From SSF53 sp036170535 (GTDB lineage: Bacteria; Spirochaetota; Leptospiria; Leptospirales; Leptonemataceae): 35,518 nt of DNA. A model generated the notes under the pieces. It saw only the letters and a list, made by a program, of their open reading frames with translations, was not told the origin of the DNA and searched no databases. Positions 16,286 through 26,179 of the stretch are shown in pieces. Within the stretch, counting starts at the first letter, position 1. The number at the start of each line of letters is the position of its first letter. The stretch spans positions 1 through 35,518 of the forward strand of contig JAVHPJ010000169.1 of assembly GCA_036170535.1 (NCBI GenBank). The letters are read 5' to 3'. Position numbers and translations under genes: made by a program.

Positions 16286-16304
16286 GCGCTTGCAGCTCAA
16301 GCGC
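16286..16304 (-). terminator. Hairpin overlapping the hisS stop codon (no U-tract)
   Basis: GCGCTTG-CAGCT-CAAGCGC forms a perfect 7-bp stem with a 5-base loop. It spans the last codons and stop of hisS (stop at 16297). There is no T-run, so it is not a classic terminator. It is placed to mark the end of the hisS transcript or protect its 3' end. Confidence 0.4.
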
Positions 16305-17592
16305 CCAATCTTGCCGGCGCGTCGGCGCGCGTGAGATCAAACTGCTCGCCGGACTCAAGGTCTTTTACCCGCAAAACCCCGCGGGCGACTTCGTCCGGTC
16401 CCAGCAGCGCGACGTAGCGGCGGCCTTTGCGATCGGCCAGCTCAAACTGTTTGCCGATCTTTTTGGCCGGTTCGAGCGCCATTTCACAGGTGAGGCCGGC
16501 GGCGCGCAGGTCCCGCGCCAGTTCGCTCGCGGCGCTGCGCACCTCTTCCGACATAAGCGCCACGAAGACGCCCTGGCGCCCGTGCAGGGCCGGCGGTACG
16601 AGGTCGTGCACGCGCAGAAAATTCTCCAGGGTGACGTCGCCCATGCCAAAGCCGACCGCGGGGATTTCCTCTTTGCCGAACAGACCGAGCAGCCGATCGT
16701 AACGACCGCCCCCAAAGAGCGCCCGATTGTTTTCGGGATGCAGATCGTAGATTTCAAAAATGAATCCGGTATAATAGTCAAAGCCGCGCATGATCGTGGG
16801 ATCAAAAGCGGCGCAGTCGGCGTAGCCGAGTCGGGCCAGGTCGCGGTCGAGGCCGAGTAAAAATTCAGCGGCAGCCGGATCAATCTCACCGGCGGACGCC
16901 AGGCCGGCCAGATCGGCAAGCTTCAGTTCAAAGAGTTGATACACGCGCTTCACGAGCGCCGGATCGTCGCACTCCGCTTCAAGCAGCGCCTGGAATTCCG
17001 CCGGCGGCGTCTTGTCGCGTTTGTCGATCAAGCGGCCCAGGCTGCGCCGCTTTTCCGGCGCGGCCGTCTTGAAATACGAGTCCAACAGACGCCGATCGCT
17101 GTAGCGAATTTGAAACTGGCTTTCGTTAGCGCCGTAGGCGCGCAGTATGTCTGCGCCGAGCGTCAACACCTCGGCGTCGGCCGCAGCGTTGGCCGAACCC
17201 AGCAGATCCACATTCAACTGAAAGAACTCGCGCAAGCGTCCCCGGCCGGGTCTTTCGTAGCGCATGAAGTTGCCGATATTGAACCAGCGCACCGGCCGCG
17301 GTTCTTCCTGCAGACGCGAGGCCACCATGCGCGCGAGGGTCGGCGTGAGTTCCGGACGGATGGCGACTTCGCGCTCGCCGCGATCGACGAAACGATACAA
17401 TTGCTCGCTGACGATTTCTTCCGAGGACTTGGCGCGATACAGATCGAGGGGTTCAAGGATGGGCGCGCCGTATTCCAGATACCCGTAGCTCTGCGCCGTG
17501 CGCCGCTGGACGTCGAACATCCAGTTGCGGAAGCGCATATCTTCCGGAAAGAAATCGCGGGAACCGATATACGGCTTGGTCGAAAGCGCCAT
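16297..17592 (-). CDS. hisS: Histidyl-tRNA synthetase
   Basis: Class II aminoacyl-tRNA synthetase charging tRNA-His, cytoplasmic, 431 residues (usual size 420-430). It starts with the typical RDFFPEDM element. Motif 2 is at 111-125 (RYERPGRGRLREFFQ), where most HisS have G-R-x-REF. The histidine-specific motif is RGFDYYTGFIFEI near residue 270, followed by ALFGGGRYDRL, and the anticodon-binding domain fills about 330-425. The presence of that C-terminal domain argues for the true synthetase over the HisZ paralogue. It lies 44 bp downstream of the PilZ/DUF1577-like gene, possibly co-transcribed. A 12-bp palindrome CGGTCCGGACCG (17607-17618) sits in that gap. Confidence 0.95.
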   Translation of the reverse strand: MALSTKPYIGSRDFFPEDMRFRNWMFDVQRRTAQSYGYLEYGAPILEPLDLYRAKSSEEIVSEQLYRFVDRGEREVAIRPELTPTLARMVASRLQEEPRPVRWFNIGNFMRYERPGRGRLREFFQLNVDLLGSANAAADAEVLTLGADILRAYGANESQFQIRYSDRRLLDSYFKTAAPEKRRSLGRLIDKRDKTPPAEFQALLEAECDDPALVKRVYQLFELKLADLAGLASAGEIDPAAAEFLLGLDRDLARLGYADCAAFDPTIMRGFDYYTGFIFEIYDLHPENNRALFGGGRYDRLLGLFGKEEIPAVGFGMGDVTLENFLRVHDLVPPALHGRQGVFVALMSEEVRSAASELARDLRAAGLTCEMALEPAKKIGKQFELADRKGRRYVALLGPDEVARGVLRVKDLESGEQFDLTRADAPARLGA

Positions 17593-17636
17593 GGCGAACC
17601 AGTTTCCGGTCCGGACCGCGGCGCGCCAGAGGTTTT

Positions 17637-18824
17637 TCAGCCCTTGAGCATGCGGATCAGGCTGGTCAGGCGCTCACGCGCGCTTTTGCGAAAATCGCTG
17701 TGGCCGCTGCCCTCGAGGTTGATGCCGACAATCAAGGAATCCGGCCCGGACTTGTGCATATGGCAGATGCTTCCGCGAAACCGCAGGGGCGCCTGCATGC
17801 GAAACACCAGATCGAAGGTGATCGTGCGACGGTGCGGGACGTATTTGAGCAAATCCGGATGCGTGAGTTCCAGGGCCACGCCGCCCTCGCAGATATTCAG
17901 CACCGTCTGCTTGTCTTTGACCGTAATCAGGCTCGCGTCTTCGATCCGATCGATAATGTCCTCGGAGATGGCGCGCAAACGTTCGAGCAGGGCCGGCGAG
18001 AGGGGCGGCGTCCCGCGGCGACTCTCCAGATAAAAGAAAGCGATCGGCGCCATGCGGCCTTCGTGCGTTTCGTAAAGAATGGGACAGGCGATGAGCGATT
18101 GAATGTGTCGTTCAATGTAGTTGCGGCGCTTCCGATCCGCGAGCCCCTCCTCCTCGTCCTCGAGAAGCTCGTAGTAGTCCACCGTGTCCGGCGCAGTGGC
18201 GCGATACGCGTCCAGCTCGGCGACGTCCGCCACAAAGATGCTCTCGGTGCGCTTGTTCAGTAATACGGTTTCCGGCGGACGCTCTTTGCTGGCGAACTCG
18301 TGAATCTTCAGGCCCGGAATCTCGGAGGCCAGGCGCTTCTCAAACTCGTTGAAGATCACCTTGTTTGCGACCTGGGGACGCGAAGGGTCGATGGAAATGT
18401 CGCTTTTGGACACTTGAAAATTCGCAGCGTGCATGCTGCCGTTGACGTTGTTAAAACGCGGATAAGCGCGTTCGCGTTTTGCGATGCGTACCGCATTCGG
18501 CCGCAACACATGCGAGCCGGGCTCAATGGTGCGCACCAGGACAAAATCCAGCTCGATATGGCGTTTCAGCGTCGTGTACAGGGTGAGGCGGTCGTCAATG
18601 CCGACGTCCGGCGGACCGTGAAACACAAAGCCGCCGTCGATCTCCTCGCCGCGATAGAACTCAGCCGGGGGATCGGTCTCTTTGAGGTAATAGCGCGCCT
18701 GCCCGAGCCGCTCCCGAATTACAAAGGCCACGCGGTCCGTTTCATCAATGGTTTCCCATTCACGGTCTCTGGCGAGTACAAGGGTCAATTGCGGGCTCCC
18801 GATCATACCGGAATAGACGGACAA
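17637..18824 (-). CDS. DUF1577-like protein with C-terminal PilZ-type domain
   Basis: Predicted soluble protein of 395 residues with no signal or TM. The C-terminal 110 residues look like a PilZ beta-barrel: LNICEGGVALEL (around 305) stands where D/NxSxxG is expected, with Ser replaced by Cys, and a later strand reads SLIVGINLEG. The RxxxR motif is not clear, so c-di-GMP binding is uncertain. The N-terminal and middle parts (about 1-290) resemble the Leptospira family DUF1577 as I remember it, including a GAF-like stretch SLIACPILYETHEGRMAPIAFFYLES. The likely role is intracellular signal sensing. The start is uncertain: TTG at 18824 or ATG at 18806, neither with a good ribosome-binding site. 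An AT-rich promoter island with palindromes lies directly upstream. Confidence 0.72.
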   Translation of the reverse strand: MSVYSGMIGSPQLTLVLARDREWETIDETDRVAFVIRERLGQARYYLKETDPPAEFYRGEEIDGGFVFHGPPDVGIDDRLTLYTTLKRHIELDFVLVRTIEPGSHVLRPNAVRIAKRERAYPRFNNVNGSMHAANFQVSKSDISIDPSRPQVANKVIFNEFEKRLASEIPGLKIHEFASKERPPETVLLNKRTESIFVADVAELDAYRATAPDTVDYYELLEDEEEGLADRKRRNYIERHIQSLIACPILYETHEGRMAPIAFFYLESRRGTPPLSPALLERLRAISEDIIDRIEDASLITVKDKQTVLNICEGGVALELTHPDLLKYVPHRRTITFDLVFRMQAPLRFRGSICHMHKSGPDSLIVGINLEGSGHSDFRKSARERLTSLIRMLKG

Positions 18825-18852
18825 GAAGGCCGTCTAAACTGTTAAAATCACG

Positions 18853-18882
18853 TTAGTAAGAACTACTAATACAAAAGTATTA
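18853..18882 (-). promoter_or_regulatory. Two overlapping palindromes in an AT-rich promoter island
   Basis: TTAGTA-AGAAC-TACTAA (18853-18869) and TAATAC-AAAA-GTATTA (18867-18882) are perfect 6-bp inverted repeats that share three bases. They sit in a roughly 50-bp AT-rich island (about 18838-18890), in strong contrast to the GC-rich surroundings, 29-58 bp upstream of the PilZ/DUF1577-like start. They are probably the promoter/operator of that gene. I could not fix a single best -35/-10 pair. Confidence 0.55.
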
Positions 18883-18914
18883 ACAAAACACCCCGGGTCC
18901 GGCACAACCCTTTT

Positions 18915-21152
18915 TCAGGGTCCGGCCGCGCCCGACGCCGGCGCGTCCCCGGCCGGAGTGTTCGGAAGTATTCGCCGGAACTCTACCCGGCGATTCAGGG
19001 CGCGATCCGCGGGCGTCCGCTCGGGCGCGAGCGGCTGGCTGTAGCTGAAGCCGCGCGACACAACCCGATCGCCGGCGACGCCCAGTTGCACCAGGGCCGC
19101 GCGGACGGCCGCCGCACGCGCCTCCGATAGACGTTGGTTGTACTCAAACGTGTTCGTGCGATCCGTGTGGCCGCGCACCTCGATGCGCAAGGCCGGGTAG
19201 GCCTTGAGGACGCGCGCGACGGCTTCGAGGGCGGGCGCTTCGCTGGCGCGCACGGCGCTTTGATTTACGTCAAAGTAAACGCGCAGATTATCGATGCACT
19301 CGGGCCGCCCGTCCGGACAGGGACGCTCCTGGCGAATAGGGTCCAGGGCGAGGACGATTTCGCGCAGCGCCGGCGCCTCCCGATAGCTGCGCTCCAGGCT
19401 GCGATAGTCGGGCGCTTCCGCATGCAGGCGAAACTCCGCGCCCTCCGGAATTTCCAGTCGAAATTCCCCTTCCCGGCCCACGCTGATTTCGGTCACGATT
19501 GCGCCGAAAGTGAGGCGCACGCGACTCCCCGGGAGTGGCAGATTGGTGGCGCTGTCCACGACCACGCCGCGCAGGGTTCGCCGCTCGCCGACGGCGCCGC
19601 CGTTTTCGTTTCCGCCCGGTTGATTGCCGCCTCCGCCGGGTTCGACAATCGGCTTGAGGTAAACCGTGCGCGAATCGAGTGCGCCGGCCGGCAGCGCGCC
19701 GCGATAGTCGGCCAGCAGACTCTGCGGTTCAAAACCGGGCGCGCTGACTTCGATACGATAGGTGCGGCCGCTCTCCAGTTTGCGCGCGTAGTTGTTTACG
19801 TACGTATCGCCGGGGTCCTGGCGGAAGATCCGGCTGCGTTCCACCAGGCTGCCGCGTTCATAAATGATTTTTACCGTCGCTTCCACGCCGAGCGCGCGGC
19901 GCGTTCCGCCGTCGAGAATCTGGAGAGCCAGAAGCACATCGACGGGATTGCGCAGCCACTCCGGCAGCGGCCAGCGATACAGATCCAGCCCGCCGCGCGC
20001 GGCCAGGTCGCGCCGATCGCTGGCGAAGTAGAGCCACAATCCGTCGGCGCTGAGGATGGCGTATTCGTCGTCGCGTGCGCTGTTAACCGGCTCGCCCAGA
20101 TTTTCCGGGGACGCCCAGGCCTGGCCGGTATATCGGCTGCGATAAATGTCGTAATGACCAAAACCGCCCGGCCGATCGGAACTGAAAAATAGCGTCTTGC
20201 CGTCGGGACTCAAAGTCGGCGAGATTTCATGATAGCGCGTGTTAATCGCGGGACCGGCGTTTTGCGGAGTCGACCATTGCCCGGTTGTCAAATCGCGTTC
20301 GGCAATCCAGAGATCGTAACCGCCGGCGCCGCCTGGCCGATTCGAAACGAGATACATCCAGCGGCCGTCGGCGCTCACATGCGCCATGCGATCGTCAAAG
20401 TCGCTGTTGATTTCGTTGATATGCCGGACTTCCGACCAGCGCTGATCGCGATACCGCGCGAAATATATATTGAGCCCGGCCATCCCGTCGCGACCGCCCT
20501 CGTCGCGCGGCGCCGCCGTAAAGTAGACTTCGACCGGCTGTCCGCCGCGAAACACATACGAGGCCATGCCCTCGAAGCCCTGCGTGTTCGGCGTAAATCC
20601 GCCCGGCGGATCATCGAGGGCGCCAACCGGACGCGTAATGCGCATCGTCGGCGAGGCCGCCGCAGCGAGGGGCAGCGTTAGCGGCAGCGGAATGGTCCAA
20701 TCGGTTTTGCCCAGACGATCGGCGAAATTTTTGTTTTCGGCGTACCAGAGATTCTGCCCTTCGTAGAGCCCCGGTCGGTCGGATTGAAACAGCAAAAAGC
20801 GTCCGTCCGGACTGAGAAAGGGCGCATAGTCGTCGCCCTGCCAGTTCGGCAGCCCCAGATTTTCGGGCGCCGGCGAATCCAGCACGGTGACGGCCGTTGC
20901 GGCCGGCTCGGCCGGCGTGACGGCGGCGCCAGCGACCGCGCCTGGCGCGCCGGTCTGCGCCTCGGGGTGGGAATCCCGGGTTTGAGCGAAATTCAACGCA
21001 GGCAGCAGCGCAAGAAAGCAGCCGAGCAAGACGCGCGCTGCAAGGCTCGCCAGACCAGGCGGGAGACCCGCCCGGCCGGACGCCGATCGGCCTTTAAACG
21101 CGCTCGCCGGAGCGCGCTTCCATATATTGCCGCCGTTCTTCAAAAAGCGCAT
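18915..21152 (-). CDS. PD40 (TolB-like propeller) repeat protein with C-terminal OmpA domain
   Basis: Exported envelope protein of about 745 residues. A hydrophobic signal core (ARVLLGCFLALLPALNFAQ) is followed by an A/P-rich linker and four PD40 propeller repeats, each with an S(P/A)DGRxLxFxSDRPG-type core (LSPDGRFLLFQSDRPG, VSADGRWMYLVSNRPG, LSPDGKTLFFSSDRPG, LSADGLWLYFASDRRD). Carboxypeptidase-regulatory-like beta domains lie in the middle. The last 120 residues are an OmpA peptidoglycan-binding domain with FDVNQSAVR, VRGHTDRTNTFEYNQRLSEAR and LNRRVEF. The likely role is to tether the outer membrane or a complex to peptidoglycan. The start is uncertain: the only ATG (21152) overlaps the upstream gene by 59 bp and gives a long n-region; a TTG within the signal is possible. 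Confidence 0.85.
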   Translation of the reverse strand: MRFLKNGGNIWKRAPASAFKGRSASGRAGLPPGLASLAARVLLGCFLALLPALNFAQTRDSHPEAQTGAPGAVAGAAVTPAEPAATAVTVLDSPAPENLGLPNWQGDDYAPFLSPDGRFLLFQSDRPGLYEGQNLWYAENKNFADRLGKTDWTIPLPLTLPLAAAASPTMRITRPVGALDDPPGGFTPNTQGFEGMASYVFRGGQPVEVYFTAAPRDEGGRDGMAGLNIYFARYRDQRWSEVRHINEINSDFDDRMAHVSADGRWMYLVSNRPGGAGGYDLWIAERDLTTGQWSTPQNAGPAINTRYHEISPTLSPDGKTLFFSSDRPGGFGHYDIYRSRYTGQAWASPENLGEPVNSARDDEYAILSADGLWLYFASDRRDLAARGGLDLYRWPLPEWLRNPVDVLLALQILDGGTRRALGVEATVKIIYERGSLVERSRIFRQDPGDTYVNNYARKLESGRTYRIEVSAPGFEPQSLLADYRGALPAGALDSRTVYLKPIVEPGGGGNQPGGNENGGAVGERRTLRGVVVDSATNLPLPGSRVRLTFGAIVTEISVGREGEFRLEIPEGAEFRLHAEAPDYRSLERSYREAPALREIVLALDPIRQERPCPDGRPECIDNLRVYFDVNQSAVRASEAPALEAVARVLKAYPALRIEVRGHTDRTNTFEYNQRLSEARAAAVRAALVQLGVAGDRVVSRGFSYSQPLAPERTPADRALNRRVEFRRILPNTPAGDAPASGAAGP

Positions 21153-22218
21153 CGAGGTTCTTGCCGGACTCAGGCGTGAAGCCGTAGACGTTCTCCCACA
21201 TGCGCCGGGTTTCCATGCACAGGTAGAGAAAAAGTTTCGGGTCCACAGACTCAATTTTCCTCTTTATGGAGGAGAACATGTCCTGGCGTATCGTTTTAAA
21301 GTAACGGTGCTTGCCGTCCGTTCCTTGAACCATTTCCCCGCGGCGCGTCAGCTCATCTTCCGGAAAACGGGCCTGGATGACTTCTTTAAGCCCGCTGGTG
21401 TAGCGAAAGCTGCCCGTTGAGATCCAGGCGATCGAATCCGGCCGCACGGCGTCGAAGATGCGATCAATCAGGGCGTGGTACTCGCGTTCCCAGTCCGGGA
21501 AGTAGATCAAGGGGTCCAGGTGAAAGGCCAGCTTATAGCCGGCGGCCTCGCACTGCGCCGCCGCCGCCAGGCGTTCGTCCAGACTCGCCGTGCCGGGCTC
21601 GACGGCCTCAATCAGGGCGGGCGGGTTCAAGGACCAGCTGACGACCGTCCGCCCGCGATGATCCAGATTCAACAGCGACTCGACGTTGTTGGATTTGGTT
21701 TTAAGTTCGAGGGTCGCGTTGGGATGGCCGGCGAAATAATTTACCAGCAGAGTCGACAGGCCGGTCAGGGGCTCAAGGGCCAGCGAGTCGGTGTACTCGC
21801 CGGTGCCGATGCGAAACTGGAAGTTCTTGCCGCGCGTGCGACTGTCGACTTCCGCAAACAACTCCTCCAGATTGCCAAACAGCGTCATCAGGGGATTGTT
21901 CAAGAAGCTCTGCAGATAACAGTAGTGGCAGTCGAACAGACAACCGACGCCAAAGTTGATGACGAAGTACTGGCAGCAGACCATGCCGTCCGAGCCCGGG
22001 CAAGACGAGATAAACTTGCCCGGATAGCGATAGATCAACAGATCTTCTTTTTCAATCAGCCGCCCCGCCTGCATGAAGCGATTCAGGATCTCGCGCGGAT
22101 CGGCGACATACTCCACGGAGATCGACGACTGCAAACGCGAGAGCAGCGTTTGCACCATGGCGCCCGATTCGATCGCGCGATCAATGTAGATGCGTTTGAT
22201 GGACTCGACCGTATTCAT
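21094..22218 (-). CDS. Radical SAM protein, spore-photoproduct-lyase-like family
   Basis: Predicted 4Fe-4S radical SAM enzyme of 374 residues. The cluster motif C93-x3-C97-x2-C100 is in GCLFDCHYCYLQ. Before it lie three more cysteines, C73 and C81-C82 (CPGSDGMVCCQYF), a pattern I associate with a spore-photoproduct-lyase-like group in non-sporulating bacteria. In true lyases a cysteine about 43 residues after the cluster (C141 in Bacillus subtilis) donates hydrogen. Here the matching stretch reads GTGEYTDSLALE, without a cysteine. The substrate is therefore unlikely to be spore photoproduct repaired by the known route, and a spirochaete makes no spores. ATGA overlap with rpiA upstream. Function unknown beyond radical SAM chemistry. 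Confidence 0.85.
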   Translation of the reverse strand: MNTVESIKRIYIDRAIESGAMVQTLLSRLQSSISVEYVADPREILNRFMQAGRLIEKEDLLIYRYPGKFISSCPGSDGMVCCQYFVINFGVGCLFDCHYCYLQSFLNNPLMTLFGNLEELFAEVDSRTRGKNFQFRIGTGEYTDSLALEPLTGLSTLLVNYFAGHPNATLELKTKSNNVESLLNLDHRGRTVVSWSLNPPALIEAVEPGTASLDERLAAAAQCEAAGYKLAFHLDPLIYFPDWEREYHALIDRIFDAVRPDSIAWISTGSFRYTSGLKEVIQARFPEDELTRRGEMVQGTDGKHRYFKTIRQDMFSSIKRKIESVDPKLFLYLCMETRRMWENVYGFTPESGKNLDALFEERRQYMEARSGERV

Positions 22219-22916
22219 AAGATCCGCACCGCCGCGCCTTCACCGATCAAACAATCGCCCGGTCGGGGCTTCACGCGCGCAAAAACGCCGCTTTCCACCA
22301 CTCCGGCGATCGACTTTAACTGCGCTTCAAGCCAGGCAGGATCGGTAATGGCAAAGCGCGCGTCGAGGACGATATTGCCGTTGTCGGTGATGACCGGGCC
22401 GTCTTTGCCGGAACCGCTGCGCAGATCGACGCTTTGTGCGCCCAGCTCGCCCAGGGCTTTGGTCACATACGCCGCGGCAAAGGGCAGCGTCTCGACCGGC
22501 ACGCGAAACTTCGTTCCGAGTGTTTCGCTGAGCTTGGAAGGATCGGCGACGACAATAAAACGCTTCGACATGCTGTGCACCAGCTTTTCCAGGGTGTGCG
22601 CGGCGCCGCCGCCTTTAATCAAATTCAACGCGGGATCAATTTCATCCGCGCCGTCGATGGAGATATCGAGCTCCGCAACCCGATCCAGCGACAGAACCGT
22701 AAGTCCGGCGTCCAGGGCCAGATTGCGCGATTGCAGCGAGGTCGCCACGCATTCAATGCGCAGGCCCTCTTCGCGCGCACGGCGACCGAGTTCCGCAATC
22801 GCAAACGCGGCTGTCGATCCGGTGCCGAGTCCCACGCGCTGACCGTCGCTGACCCGCGCGGCGGCGGCGATTCCGGCGGCCTTTTTTCCCTCGGCGTTAG
22901 CGTTGGCGTCTTTCAT
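22215..22916 (-). CDS. rpiA: Ribose-5-phosphate isomerase A
   Basis: Interconverts ribose 5-phosphate and ribulose 5-phosphate in the cytoplasm (non-oxidative pentose phosphate pathway). It is 233 residues, the usual 220-235. Motifs are the phosphate-binding GLGTGSTAAFAI near 30, the catalytic aspartates in DISIDGADEID near 90, and LIKGGGAAHTLEK near 105, carrying the catalytic lysine and general-base glutamate. Most RpiA proteins read KGGGGALLREK there, so the loop is slightly unusual. It overlaps meaB upstream and the radical SAM gene downstream by four bases each (ATGA), so it is embedded in the mut operon. Confidence 0.95.
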   Translation of the reverse strand: MKDANANAEGKKAAGIAAAARVSDGQRVGLGTGSTAAFAIAELGRRAREEGLRIECVATSLQSRNLALDAGLTVLSLDRVAELDISIDGADEIDPALNLIKGGGAAHTLEKLVHSMSKRFIVVADPSKLSETLGTKFRVPVETLPFAAAYVTKALGELGAQSVDLRSGSGKDGPVITDNGNIVLDARFAITDPAWLEAQLKSIAGVVESGVFARVKPRPGDCLIGEGAAVRIL

Positions 22917-23959
22917 TTTGTTTTCGACCTGCTGTAAAGTTCAATCAACTGATGCGCAGCCTGAAAGGGACTCACGGCGCCGGCCCGCACGCTTTTTTCC
23001 AGCTCCGCCAGGCGCAATTGCACGGCGGAATCGGCGAAAAAGTCGCGTTTGAGTTGATCCTGCAGGCTTTCATAAAACCAGAAACGCGCCTGTTCTTCGC
23101 GCCGCCGGGCGAAGCTGCCGTTTGCGCGGGTCGCCTGGTAAAACTCGGCGAGACTTGCGCGCAGATCCTCAAGGCCCGCGCCGCTTTGCGCGGAACAGGT
23201 GAGCACATTCACGCTTTGCCCGGAAGCGGCGGGCGGAAACAGATGCAGGGCCGTGCGGTATTCAATTGCAGCGCTGCGGGCGCGCGCGGCGTTGTCGCCG
23301 TCCGCCTTGGTGATCGCCAGACCGTCGGCCATTTCCATGATGCCGCGTTTGATGCCCTGCAGTTCGTCGCCGGCGCCGGAGAGCATCAACAGCAAAAAGA
23401 AATCGCTCATGCTGTGCACGGCGGTTTCGCTCTGGCCCACGCCCACGGTTTCGATAAAGATCGTATCGTAGCCCGCCGCCTCGCAGAGTATAATCGTTTC
23501 GCGGGTTTTGCGCGCAACTCCGCCGAGCGAATCCACGGCGGGGCTCGGTCGAATAAAGGCGCGTTCGTCGCGACTCAGTTCCACCATGCGCGTTTTGTCG
23601 CCGAGAATGCTGCCGTGGGTGCGTGCACTCGATGGATCAATGGCAAGCACCGCCAGTCGGGACGCCGGCGCCCCGGTGAAGCCGCCGCGCTCCAGTGCGA
23701 GTTTGCCAAAGGCTTCAATAAACGTGCTTTTGCCGACGCCGGGCACGCCGGTGACTCCCAGGCGAAAGGAACGCCCCGCGCTCGGCAGGCAGCGTGATAT
23801 GATCTCCTGGGCAAGTTCTTGATGATCCGCGCGCGCGCTTTCGAGCAAAGTAATCGCGCGACTGAGCGTCACCCGATCGCCGGCCAGCACGCCGTCGACA
23901 TACTCTTCCAACGTCAGCCGGCGCCGCGGTTTGGGCTGAAAATCGGGCGCGTGGCTCAC
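22913..23959 (-). CDS. meaB: MeaB/ArgK-family GTPase, chaperone of methylmalonyl-CoA mutase
   Basis: G3E P-loop GTPase that loads and protects adenosylcobalamin on methylmalonyl-CoA mutase; cytoplasmic, 348 residues. Visible motifs are the P-loop GVPGVGKST near 72, AIDPSSARTHGSILGDKTRM, the switch-like IFIETVGVGQSE near 170, and ITKADGDN in place of NKxD near 218. The C-terminal helical dimerisation segment is intact. The start is a GTG at 23959 with an AGGA box about 8 bases before it. It lies 32 bp after mutB and overlaps rpiA by ATGA. The position directly beside mutAB supports the chaperone role over the old label of arginine/ornithine transport kinase. Confidence 0.95.
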   Translation of the reverse strand: MSHAPDFQPKPRRRLTLEEYVDGVLAGDRVTLSRAITLLESARADHQELAQEIISRCLPSAGRSFRLGVTGVPGVGKSTFIEAFGKLALERGGFTGAPASRLAVLAIDPSSARTHGSILGDKTRMVELSRDERAFIRPSPAVDSLGGVARKTRETIILCEAAGYDTIFIETVGVGQSETAVHSMSDFFLLLMLSGAGDELQGIKRGIMEMADGLAITKADGDNAARARSAAIEYRTALHLFPPAASGQSVNVLTCSAQSGAGLEDLRASLAEFYQATRANGSFARRREEQARFWFYESLQDQLKRDFFADSAVQLRLAELEKSVRAGAVSPFQAAHQLIELYSRSKTK

Positions 23960-23991
23960 AAGGCTTTCCTGGCGGTGTAACGCGACGTCGA

Positions 23992-26178
<2,187 letters not shown>

Positions 26179-26179
26179 A

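Noticed and set aside
16297..17592. HisZ (ATP phosphoribosyltransferase regulatory subunit) in place of HisS
   Set aside because: The full C-terminal anticodon-binding domain and the class II catalytic motifs are present, at the standard HisS length.
21475..22842. Plus-strand open frame of 455 codons opposite the radical SAM and rpiA genes
   Set aside because: Antisense to two well-supported genes; composition is that of a reverse-strand shadow.
22913..23959. LAO/AO (arginine/ornithine) transport kinase
   Set aside because: That is an old label for this family; location between mutB and rpiA and the G3E motifs support the MeaB mutase chaperone.
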